Positions 24,901-35,977 of a stretch of DNA of 64,000 nt are shown one piece after another. This stretch comes from Quillaja saponaria (lineage: Eukaryota > Streptophyta > Magnoliopsida > Fabales > Quillajaceae). The notes beneath the pieces are model-generated. The model saw nothing but the letters and a program-made list of their open reading frames with translations. It ran no database searches and was not told the origin of the DNA. Position numbers and translations under genes: made by a program. Position 1 is the first letter of the stretch; each line of letters opens with the position of its first letter. The stretch lies in assembly GCA_029379385.1 (NCBI GenBank), contig CM055607.1:9672001-9736000 (forward strand), in the 5' to 3' direction.

Positions 24901-27454
24901 GGGCCGTAGGGGTTGTTCCTGCTTTGTTTCAGCGTTTCTTTGGTTTCTGCTCATAGAGCTTTCTTATCTTTTAAGAATAAGGAGGTAAGCCACACCAAAG
25001 AGATCAATTTAGATCCCAGACAGATAAAACCCCAAAAAAGAGTAGATATTTTTTTACCAGTATAGGCTTTTACCCTTTTGATCAACACATGTCTAAAGAC
25101 AAATAAAACAACAGATATTGCTTTAATCACAACCATATTAGTTAAAATCAGACGTCAAGTTCTTTTCATCAGAACGTACATACCTTCTTTATAAGCTCCT
25201 TCTTAATCTGATAGTTAGCGGCTTCTGTGAACACCCTCCCAGATAATTTCCTGGCAAACTACCACAAGGAAAAATCTAGTCATGAAACACAGCAAAATAC
25301 CTAAAGGTTTTCCTCTGAAGGTAACTGAAAAAAATATTTGATACAAAAATATTGTCATTCCTCTTACCAGTTGAAAGATCTTTGCCAATGTAACAATGCC
25401 GCCACCCTTTTGGAAGATGGAAAAAGGCAAAAAAAAAAAATGGATCAACTTAAATTGTAGAGTTAAAAGAATCACATAGTAAATTCTTGAAGTGAATATA
25501 GAAATACCTTCAAAATAATTGACTGGATCTCTTCCGCCCCAACTTTCAAAGCAGCAAGAGCTTGCACTTTTCCTTGACTGAGTCCAAGTTCTAGACTGCC
25601 TTGAACATTGGATGACATAGATGAATCCCATAAACCTGGAAACATTCCTGATTCTTCACTGCAAGTTAAGTTTCAAATCATAACGGTACTATTTAAAAAC
25701 CTATTCGAACTGTTTCTCATAAATGACTATCCACTCAGATATCAAATAGTCAAAAGAAATGACAGTTGATCTTGATTACTGTCAGTCTATTGCTAGCTTA
25801 ATTATGACCTCAGTAGCCTGCATACATCACACATTCCGCTGGATGAAATTTCATATGAAATTCTTTCTTCGATCTCATTCCAAGTAGGACTTACAATTCC
25901 AAACATTATAAGTTGAGTTCATTTCCACTTCTATAATAAATATGAATAGAGCTTGTTGCCCATAGAGAAAATGTACCTTGCATACTCCTGCAATAGATAG
26001 AGAAAGATTTCTATTTCAAGGTCTTCAGTTGACAGTTTGCTCAAGCAAGGAATATTCAACTTGTTTCTAACTTCAAGCAACACATTTCTATAAGACGGCC
26101 TCCAACCCCTATTGAAAGGTACGTCAAATAGATCAATCACTCAAATTGAAGCACCATTGACAACATAAAAAGTAGTAAAAATGAATATAAGTAAGCTGAA
26201 CACGACCAGAACATATGATAATAAAACTTAAATGGGGCAACTTAATAATTGTAGCAGGTATTGGGTTCATCATTGCAGGCAACTTACTGACTTTCCTTGA
26301 GTAAATATTAATTTTCTAACTACAAGTTCGCATTACTATAAAGGTAAGAAAAGATAATAAGCACCGCCATAACCTCAATGTAGAGCGGGCATCAGCTGCA
26401 AGGAATAAGAATCGTGACTCAAGCACTGCTATAAAATCTTCTCGTTCTTCAAGGTCTTCTTTAATCATGACATAGTCCACCTTAGATTTGCTCGTAATTG
26501 ACTTTAGCAAAGGACTGAAGTAACTGAATAAGGACAGTGAAAAATTAATAACACCACTCAATGACTTAAATGCATTTGCCTGATCTTCTGACAAAAAAAC
26601 ATAGTTATCCCCATGTCCTTTGGAAAATGTAACGAAACAAAACCAAAAAGAAAATGAAACAACTGAAGATTTTAAAATGATAGAGCAGTAATTTGCAAAT
26701 ATTGTGAAAATAAATACATATGTTTGATCTTTTGAATTATACCTTCTATATACAATATATTAAACAATATTCTGAAAACTGCAACAACGTTATTCAAGGT
26801 CAGAACTCAGAAGTCTACCTAGGACCAAAAAGGATTCTTTCAAGTTCATATAACTCGGTGTCTGTGGCAAGTTCAAGCACTGCGCGAAGCTCCTGATCAT
26901 ATGCACCTGTAAACTTTCCAGCCCAGTATAACGTATCAAACTACAAATTAGGAAAACCCGTAGGCGTAGCAAGGTGGGAGGTAGTGTTATATAGACTTGA
27001 GAGAAGAGAAAGATGCACCTTGACCATTTCCCGAAATTGCAGCATGAGCATAACCCTTCAGCCTCAGCCCATTGCTGTGCCTAGGTGAAACAAGATTCTG
27101 AAAGACAACAATTTGCAGTATCGATTACCAAAATTTAATGTTGTTTAGATTCTACATTTCTGTTTTCACATGTTCTCAATCTCATCTAATTGGCGTATAA
27201 CAATTTCAAAGTAAATAACTGGACTTTATATTTTACAGCCAAAACCCAAATCGCAGTGCATCAAAGTAGACATCTGCGTACCAATTCAATTTCGATTCTT
27301 TCATTGGAAACAACACAAAAGTTCAACTTCAACAACAATCAGAGAAGTAAGACATTGAGAAAAGGAAGAAGCTCACTGGGTACGCGAATTTGGTAGGTGG
27401 GGCAGCGAAGGAGAAGAGAGAGAGGTTGAGCGCTAAAGCAGTTGCAGATGTCAT
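21977..27454 (-). CDS. Probable plastid-targeted conserved protein, possibly YaaW/UPF0174-related; function unknown
   Basis: Twelve exons on the minus strand join in frame into 350 residues: 27377-27454, 27019-27097, 26819-26906, 26374-26523, 25977-26108, 25508-25658, 25368-25406, 25184-25258, 23709-23768, 23164-23228, 22408-22498 and 21977-22021. Three acceptors (exons 3, 4 and 8) were chosen because only they keep frame and family-like sequence. The first ~50 residues are rich in Ala/Ser/Leu and poor in acids, like a chloroplast transit peptide. The core includes TELYELERILFGP, REDFIAVLESRFLFLAADAR, KLSTEDLEIEIFLYLL, and a Gly-rich, weakly hydrophobic C-terminal part (GFVGAASRYLGFRSMMTLLG). 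The layout recalls the bacterial YaaW/UPF0174 family, but that link is from memory. A broken copy of exons 4-9 lies at 15436-18120. Confidence 0.78.
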
Positions 27455-28706
27455 CAGCAAGCCACCACGAGGCTGACACACCTCAATTTCAGTTCAATCT
27501 CTATTGTAGTAGGCTAGGCTTAGGCTAGCAGCGTTTCAAGCAAATGAATTGCTGAAAAGTATTTTTTTTTACTCGAATTGTCAAATGGTGGTTCGTATAT
27601 AAATTCTCTCATTTTCGTTAGCATCAGTTGTAATTAATGAAAGTATGGGGAATTTCTCAAATTAATCATTTGTACTACTAAGTACCAGTTTCTTTTCCCG
27701 TTGGAAAGTACTACCTCTGTTACAAAATGGGAGGCAATGCACCAAACACACATGGGAGCGTTCTGGAAAAAGTGAAGCTTCAAATTTTGCTAAGCTATCA
27801 GTGGAATCTCTTTCTCTCACAAAAAAGACAAATAATTATCGCTTCCCAACAAATCAAATTTTACTAACTATCAGTGCAGCATTTCGTCTAGCAAAAGATA
27901 TGAATAATTGTTACCTAACGAACTCATTTAATTAATGTATTTTTTTGTCTCGTGAAAGGTATAAAAATAACTGTCAACTAATGACTCGTCAAATTTTACT
28001 GAACTACTACGTCTCACAAAAAATATGAATAATTATCATCTTACTACTCATCAACTAATTACAATCATTTTAAAATTGCTATAATGAATGGCTAAGAGGA
28101 TTTTTCTCGAGGAGAACATCCATGACATCTATCTCAATTACAAGTGTGACAATCTCCTTCACAATGGCAAGGAGTAGGCGGGGAACCCAAATTTCTGCCC
28201 AAATGTTAGTGCCATATCCAGCTTTCCTACAAGATAACTACCATCCTTTCTTTAATTAACCCATTCACTCAACACAAGTAAGGTACATTCTGTTCCCTCA
28301 AAGTTAGTATTTCAGTTTTTCGCCTCCCGTTTAGGATTTCTATTTTATTGTAACTTTTCTCATTGTTACCATAAGCACGTTCTGGTGCTCCAATCCATTC
28401 AATTTTCATGACATCACCATAACTGATTTTTGAAGGTGGGGAAACTAAAATGTACTTACAGGAAGCAAAGGTTTGAAAGGAAAAATGTATTGCAGTTTTG
28501 TAACAAGATGATAGTACACATTTTCTTTCCCAAAGGGCACCCATTTTGTGATTGAACATGCTGCTTTGGAAGCAAGATACCAGCCGAGCTCTCTACTTTC
28601 CCTTTTCATACACAGAGAAACTACAAAATTACTGTAATTAACTTCTCTATACAAATGCCTACGAAATCGACAAAGTGATCTGGATGACTCTTGGAGGACA
28701 AACAGC
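27455..28706. other. Spacer: 5' flank of the probable plastid gene and 3' UTR of the TMN gene
   Basis: The first part holds the promoter and leader of the minus-strand gene ending at 21977. The part from roughly 28260 to 28706 should be the 3' UTR of the TMN gene. Short minus-strand frames here have no recognisable similarity. The middle (27750-28060) contains AT-rich phrases that recur loosely, such as ATGAATAATTG and CTAACTATCAGTG, suggesting old repeat DNA. Confidence 0.45.
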
Positions 28707-31398
28707 CTACTCACACTTGATGGACCGGTATATGTGACGGACAAAGAGCAAAGCTGCACGGAAACCTACAGTTCCAAGCATCAGGAAGAAACCATAGCAG
28801 ATACAGGCCATGTATCCAAAGAAAAATGAGGTCTGCATGAATCCAGACATATCTGAACGAGCATAGTAGTAATACAGGCAATAGGCAAAAATGAATAACC
28901 CAGTTGATCCCCCGCAGAGGAATGATCTGTTCCAAAAGACAATCACAAATGTGAAGCCAATATACATATATGAATATACAAAAACCTTGCACAACTTCAT
29001 ACAGATTGCAAAAATAAAATAATACACATCCTAAACATCAAAATCAACTATGCACCAGGTCACAGTGACATGACATGGTCCATAAAACAAAATGAAACTG
29101 GAATAGAACACTATAACTAACATTTGCTTATTTGAACATTACGTATATATAATACACCACATTTCAATAGAACACTATAAAAGGAAAGGAAAAAAACCTT
29201 GAGTCTTAAATTTCATATTTGACTCCTAATACAATATTAATAACTTGGTTCTAATATATAAAACAAATATATTATTTCTGAAGCAGTTCACATTAGAATA
29301 AAGTGGAAGTCTGCTGTTTCAGTGCCACTACATAGTCACCCACTGAAATCTACAACCAATATAGCAAGCCAGAGAAAGATTGAGATATAAATACAAACCA
29401 TATTGTTGGTCCCAAAGTCAAAAGGTAAATGGAAAAGCATCAAGCCAATGTTTCAGGAAGTTATAAACTTTACCACCTAATTTTTTTTTAAGAACCACAT
29501 ATTGGCCATAGGAATGTAGAAAGCAGTAATACCATATATATTAAAACAGATAGCCTCATTAGCATCATAAACTTTTCCAGCAATGCAAGACATAACACCG
29601 TTACATTATTATAAATCCAAAGCAATAACAAAATAATGTCAAACCATAATGGTTCATACCTCCACCACCACTTGTGATCCTCAGCAGCAAGTTGGAAGTA
29701 TGTCAATGCCACAGTAATAAAAGCAGTAACTATCAAGAGAATGATGAAGACAATGAACAATATGCTGTAGATAGTGTAAATCCTGTGACCCCAAACACTG
29801 GCAAATATGTAGTAAAGCTCGATATATATAGCACTGAAAGGCAAAAACCCTGCCATTGCCATCTGAGGAATTGATGCACGATACCATGGCAAGGGGGGAA
29901 TCTCTCTGGGATATTTGGTGGTGCGGCAGGGAGCCTGAAACTCTGCCTTACTATTCTTCCCAGCAATCCCACCCAACACAAGCAAAGGTGAAGTTACAAG
30001 TGTCCATATGAGAACTATCACCACAATTGTGCCAAATGGAAGTGCAGCAGTGGCAGTATATACAATTGCAACGGTGTTGAGAAAGCAAAAAGTTAGAAAC
30101 AAAGGACCACAGAAAAGGCATCCAGTCAACAGAAGATTCCTAACCTGTCAAGACAAGAGGACAAATATACAAATGAATGATGCGATTATCAGGTCATAGA
30201 AGAGAGGGAATATATGAGACCATACCCAGTTTGCTCCTTCTAGCTGACTATAAAAGGAGGTTGCAGTATAGCCAGCAATTCCTGAAGTGAGTGCATATAT
30301 GACAACAAGTGCAGTAAATAAGGCCCCTCGGTTGTATGGATAAAATACGCCAACAAGTGCCAGAATGAAAATGAATATCGTACTGCACATAAATATAATT
30401 TATTGAGCCTTAAAAATATTAAAGGAACTATCAGTGTACAATTTTTAAAAAAGAGCCTTTATTGCAAGATGGCTTACAGAGCAAATAGTTGTGTGCCAGA
30501 TCCAAGGGCAGCTGCAAACAAAGACTTGTACTTGGGATATCTAAATACATCTCCATGGATGTATTTCCATCCACTCTCTTCCTGGTCTTCAGCAGCTTCC
30601 TCATCATGGGCATACCTTTCAAAGGCAAACAGGGCAAAGTAAAGAATAATTCTTACTTGAATTTAACCATGTTTGGAATCACCTAGCATGATCAAAGTCA
30701 AAGTAAGAAAAATAAAAATTAGAAATGGAGATAATGGAATGTTCTTACTTGACAAAATCATTCTTAAGGACTCGCATGAGAATCGTGGCAAGAAACCCGG
30801 TTAGAAGGAGAACTGTGACACATGAATTTATGATTGAAAACCAATGGATCTCCAAATGATGAGGCAATGAAGATGATTGAGAATACTTATCCATCCGCTT
30901 CTCAAAAGGAGTGTTTGTTTCCTTCCATTTTACAGTGTACAAGAATTCGACATCAGCTTCTTTATCTTCTGTAAGGTCTACAAGGGCATTGGGATCAGTC
31001 CGTATATTGATTTCAATCACACGGTCCTTGTTGTAGAAAATATCAAAGTGTATATGCTTGTAAAGGTAATATTTGTAGTCAGTTGGGTCTTTTCCTTCCT
31101 TATCAACCTTTCCTATGAAACCCCAAATAGGTAAGTCATCATAATACATCTGAAAGTAGTAATCCTTATTGACAGCAGCTCGAAACTGGGACACTTCTTC
31201 CTTTGTGAGTGTTTTCTTGCAAACCAGATCAGAATCCTTGTCATGCAGGAATTCAAGTTTGTACGGGGCACTGACTAAACGATCTCCATTTAGGACTTCA
31301 CCAAGAGCTTCCTTTTTCTCCTTTACATGACCTGCAATCAAGATCAAACTAATAAAATGATGGTCCTTATAACAGAAGAATTTCTAAATATATGTGTG

Positions 31399-31430
<32 letters not shown>

Positions 31431-32689
31431 TAAATGATACAGACCTGGTGAGCAGAATGGGAGATCAAAGAAGCGGTAGGTCTCACTGTAACAGAAAACA
31501 AAAGGAGTCAAATAACTAAATAATAATCCACCCAGTACCACAAATTTCAAACCAATACTACCAATGACATGAGATATTCAAACACAAACATAGCTCCTGC
31601 GAGCAAAAAGTAGAGAAACTCACATAGAGATAGAAAGAGCTTAGTAGTTTATACCCAATTCAAGAGACTTTGCAATGTCGTTTGCAGTTGTTTCATGTCG
31701 TAGTCAAAAAAGTAATTTGAAAAAAGTGGAGGAAAAAGCTTCTTTCTGTTTTTTGAGCCCAATGAGGAATAGAAAAACACTCATCAAGGAACCATGTTAC
31801 TGGCAGGTTTACAGATTGCATAGTGTTTTTATTCTTGCCAATTCCAGACATAGTATACAAGAACTTCATCTCAAGTGCACAAGACATTCATTCATTTTAA
31901 CTTAATTCCATCTTGTTCTAATCTAATAAATATTAGATCTGGCTCCAAGACTACATCAAGAGCCAAATTCATATCCTGCAATAACATTTGCAATCCTTGA
32001 CATCTCAATACTTCTCAACAATGGACTTGACCATCAAATCATTCCTACATTTAGGTGTTCTATTCAAAAATGTGATTCAAATCTCAGGCATGTCAGTAAT
32101 GGGCACAAGGGAATATCAAAACTATTCTTCCAAATCAACGTTAACACAACTTTCTTGCTTCATACTAAATTTAGCTTTTCTGTCTAATATATTTGTAATT
32201 AAAAAAAGTAGCATACTAAACTGTAAGATCCAAAAGTTGGGTATATCTTATTTTCCCCGCAGCTAGTCCAATTGAGCTACGGTCTAACGGATCTAACTCA
32301 AAAGACTTTATATCGGCAACAACACCAAATATTTTATTCGAAATGGGGATTCACATTTCCCAGAAGTTTTCACGGTTGAGGTGACATTTCCCAGTAGAAG
32401 ACAGCTATCAGAATTAACTAAAATCCAGCTGAAAACACCAAATAATCTCAACGCAGCTTAAATCCTACAAACACTTCAATGATTCCATGAACCAAATCTA
32501 TTGCCTAAGAAGTAATTTGGAGATCGAGTGGTTTAATTACCTGGGATTGTGAAAAGGACCAACTTTGTTAGCGTAAAGAGGGACCAAATCTCCATCTTTG
32601 TAGCGATGATCTGATCCATCCGATCTAACCTGACTCACACCACATACAGAAACAAAGGCTATGAACAACATCACCATGACCCTCCCCAT
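28707..32689 (-). CDS. Transmembrane nine (TMN/EMP70, TM9SF) endomembrane protein
   Basis: Seven exons (32541-32689, 31445-31485, 30749-31331, 30478-30615, 30226-30382, 29660-30144, 28707-28926) encode 590 residues, the usual TMN length. A signal peptide (about residues 1-23) precedes a large lumenal domain with the family phrases YANKVGPFHNPSETYRFFDL and YYDDLPIWGFIGKVD. Nine hydrophobic spans follow from about residue 275. The lumenal domain ends at SLPHHLEIHWFSI, and the C-terminus IYRSIKCE carries the KxD/E motif known to hold EMP-type proteins in the Golgi. The sequence is close to the Arabidopsis TMN2-5 group. TMN proteins act in Golgi/endosome trafficking and metal homeostasis; the exact cargo is unknown. 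All exon phases agree. Confidence 0.95.
31393..31430. repeat. (TG)10-(AG)n compound microsatellite inside a short TMN intron
   Basis: Ten TG units (31393-31412) are followed by an AG run to 31430. They fill about a third of the 113-bp intron between exons 2 and 3. On the transcribed strand this is a CT/CA-rich pyrimidine tract. Confidence 0.9.
32230..32300 (-). repeat. SINE-like A-box in intron 1 of the TMN gene
   Basis: The minus strand at plus 32268-32279 reads TAGCTCAATTGG, a perfect tRNA-type A box. A convincing B box does not follow at the normal distance. It may be the head of an old tRNA-derived SINE in the same orientation as the gene, or a chance match. Confidence 0.25.
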
Positions 32690-35149
32690 TGCTCCCTCTT
32701 TCCCTCCCACCTAACAGTAATAGAAACACAAAAACCCACCTAACCCAGATAGTCAAACAACCAGACAGACAAGGGCTAGAGAGAGAGCAAGAAGAGAGAG
32801 CTTCTGGGTGAGGTAATGAAACGGAAGGGGGTTAATAAAATGCGAGAAAAGCTTTGGAGCTGATACGAGGAATTGTATTTGACTGGTTTAACAGACACGC
32901 ACATACACACATTGACACAGACGCAGCTCCACACTGAGCTGAGTGGGTGCGCATTACATACATTTACGCTTCCTCCTGAATACCTTCCTCGAGGGGGCGT
33001 GATCGTCTGATTTTAGCTGTCAATGCCTTGGGATGATCATAACCCTCCTTAATACCCGGCCCAGACGGTGATGAGAAAAGTAATCCAGTTTCGATCATTC
33101 ATTCTAATGTTTTGAAAATTTAAGCGACCCTATAAGTTGAATGAAAAAGCATTTTAGTGGTTCAACTGATCTTGTTAAAAATTAAAAAAATTGATATCGA
33201 GTTAATCGACTTGAATTGGTTTTGTTAACGAAATTATTATATATATTAAGAATTAATAAAATATTTAAATTAAAATTAAAATATTATATTACACAATAAA
33301 TTAATATATTAATTATTAATAATTATATATAATTATTTGTGATTTTATTTTCTTAAAATAAATATTGAATCAATGTTTTTTCTTATATATATAATATTTA
33401 TAATTAATAAAATTTTATATAATTAAATATATTTATGATATCATTTATTTTGATTATTATTAAATGACTAAAAAATTTATGAATAAATTATTAATCTAAT
33501 TGTTAAAATATCAATTCATTCAGGTTGATCTATAGAGATATATTGTAAAATATACTTTTAAGATATTAATATAAATATTTAATTATTCCTTTTCTAAGTC
33601 AATTAGAATCTTAAATTATTATTTGATCACTCGTTATTTCGGCTGTTTGATCATGACATGTGTGATCTGCATCATGAATGCTTCATACAAAGTTTTGCTG
33701 GGCAACAACTACATGTTTATTGGGGGCCACTTAAAGGGCATTTTTAAAGCTTTTTTTTTTTTTTACTCAGGCTCTGAATTCTAGGCCCATCATATGGACT
33801 GGCTTTTGTAATCTTGAGTTGAAACACTAGGGCCTATAAAAATGTACCAGATGGGCCTGAGTCCCAATATCTACCCAAGTTAGTAGAACAATGGAGAACA
33901 TCGTGTATGAGTTTTGGTCCTTTTGGAGGGGTTAAATGCCCTGCGGTTATCACAGGAATTTGATCAGTTGAAACACCGTGATTTGTTTGACCATGACATG
34001 CACCTTTCTTTTCCACAAAAAAAATCCCCCCTTAAGCGTTGAGGGGACAACTGATTGGTTGTGAGGACTATTAAATGATATTTTCATTTCTTGTCTTTCA
34101 ATATAATTACGTTGTTATATTATTTTTCTCCATTTTGTCATATCAAACATTATATAAAAAATAAAAACTAATTACATTTTTTCATATTATTATATGATGC
34201 GTTAAACAAATTCTTATAAAATTAGTTAGATGTCTTAATGAAATGTTAAGTTTATTATGTACTTATTTATTTATGTTATTAATGAAATGTTAATGGCTAA
34301 GTGTAATAATGTACTCGTTATGGTATCTATTGTTGTATTTAATTCGTCAAATTTATCTCTAAACAAATAATTTAATTGTTATCAATCAGTACTTAGTTTA
34401 ATTATGAAAACATTAGCCTTCTATTCATCTAAATTTCAACTATCCAATAATCAAATATAAGTTTAAAATAGATTTGCAATTTCATCATTTATATGTACAA
34501 AATAAATAAGAATAATAACCGTGGTGTTTGGTTAAACAAACCAAATTAATAATAAACCTTTCTATCAATCATTCATTAAGAAATTGAGATACTATTTGAT
34601 AACAAATGATTAAGAAATATATATACTACAATATAAAATTGTTAGAATCTATGACAATTTATTGAAAAATATATACTAAGACAAATAAATAGATACTGTT
34701 TTATATATGGCAAAAATTTATATTAGAGATTTTAAATCTTCAACTAGGTCTCGTCAAGTTTCAAAACAAGCACCACGTGTCATCAATACTCATTAGCTGC
34801 GCATCATTGGTTTAGCTTTTCGACTAATTAAAAAATTAAGACGATATACAATTATATGTGTATATATTGTATATAAATACCATATTTTAATTTTATTTTA
34901 ACCATCAAGTAGTATTCATACCATGCAAAGGAAGTAGTGCACTTGCCATGAACATTATTATAGCCATGCTTTACTTTAAAAAGAAAAAAAATATGAAAGA
35001 AAGAATAAGATTTTAGGGGGAAAACCTTAAAATAAAATTTAGTGAATATATCCGAAAACATCTTAGAACCTTTGGTCCACCACCTTAATCCTATAACACC
35101 AGGGAAGGGACCCTAAAGCCCAAAGGGAACGAAAAAAAAAAAACACAAG
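32690..35149. other. Intergenic region between divergent TMN and DYRKP genes
   Basis: The left part (32690-33060) is the TMN leader and promoter. The middle is very AT-rich with no coding sign. A cluster of GGCCCA/TGGGCC (site II-like) elements lies at 33795-33870. The right end leads to the DYRKP leader. I see no gene, only a probably meaningless 60-codon minus-strand frame near 33834-34016. Confidence 0.45.
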
Positions 35150-35210
35150 CGGCAACGACAGACCAGCAGCAACCGGCCACTACCACCTGGTTCTTCTCCT
35201 CGTCATCCTG

Positions 35211-35960
35211 GTACGTATTTGTATTTCTTTAAATTTGTATGTACTTTATTTTTGCTGTTTGTTGAGACCCATTGTTCTCCTTCTACCTCTTGCATCAAAA
35301 CCTACAAATCGTTTTGGAAGGGAAATGTCAGATCTTGATTTTCCCTTCGTTTTCCATGAAAGCTGAGTTGGGTTTTGTGAAGGGAAAAAGTTTAGTGGAA
35401 ATTGAATCCCAGTTTAAAAACCTTCAAAAATTTGTTGGGATTGGGGTTTAGTGTTCGTGGTAAAGGAGAAGAATATTTATGCGACTCGAGTTTCCAATCC
35501 TTAGATTTGGGAACTACAATCTTAGTGGTGGTGCCGGATCGGCGATGAAAATGGGCGATTAAGGCTTCTAGAGCCAGGCCGGCACAACTTTTCTTTGGAT
35601 TTAAGAACTTAGTTTTTGACGTTTTCGATAAAAAAAATTGACAAATGTGCTTTCTTTTGTCGCTTGAAAATTGTCTCAGAGGGAAGAGGAACTGAAATTT
35701 CTGATTTTTTTGGGATTTCCCTTTAATTGGGGGTACCAGGAGACAAAATGCCGCTGCTTGGTTGAGTCTGATATGAGGTAAGCATCTATACATTCTAGAA
35801 CCAAAACGACACTGTAGTTTCCCACATATTCAAATTTCCTCTCTTTTTAACGTTTTGCCCCATGGCATCCTCAAAGAATGGTGCAAACAAAATTTTGTAT
35901 TTTGTTTCTTTTATTGTTGGGTTTCTTATGATGTATAATTATTTCTTTTTCTGTTTTTAG
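35211..35960 (+). other. Probable intron in the 5' UTR of the DYRKP gene
   Basis: CATCCTG|GTACGT at 35210/35211 looks like a donor at the end of a CT-rich leader exon. TTTTTAG|ATTTTGGAG at 35960/35961 is a good acceptor 17 bases before the start codon. The sequence between is T-rich as in plant introns. Confidence 0.5.
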
Positions 35961-35977
35961 ATTTTGGAGAGCTTGAA

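Noticed and set aside
26524..26594. A minus-strand extension of exon 4 (DQANAFKSLSGVINF segment)
   Set aside because: It does not fit the incoming phase. The acceptor at 26525-26524 yields a continuous GPSYFSPLLK sequence.
26907..26946. An upstream acceptor for exon 3 of the probable plastid gene, giving the FDTLYWAGKF segment
   Set aside because: The exon 2 phase would then run into a stop; the downstream acceptor at 26908-26907 keeps the frame through the rest of the gene.
33834..34016. A 60-residue minus-strand frame between TMN and DYRKP
   Set aside because: No known motif, no introns or promoter context, and length is within chance for this region.
35392..35793. A 133-residue minus-strand frame upstream of the DYRKP start
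   Set aside because: It overlaps the probable 5' UTR intron of DYRKP on the opposite strand and has no recognisable domain.
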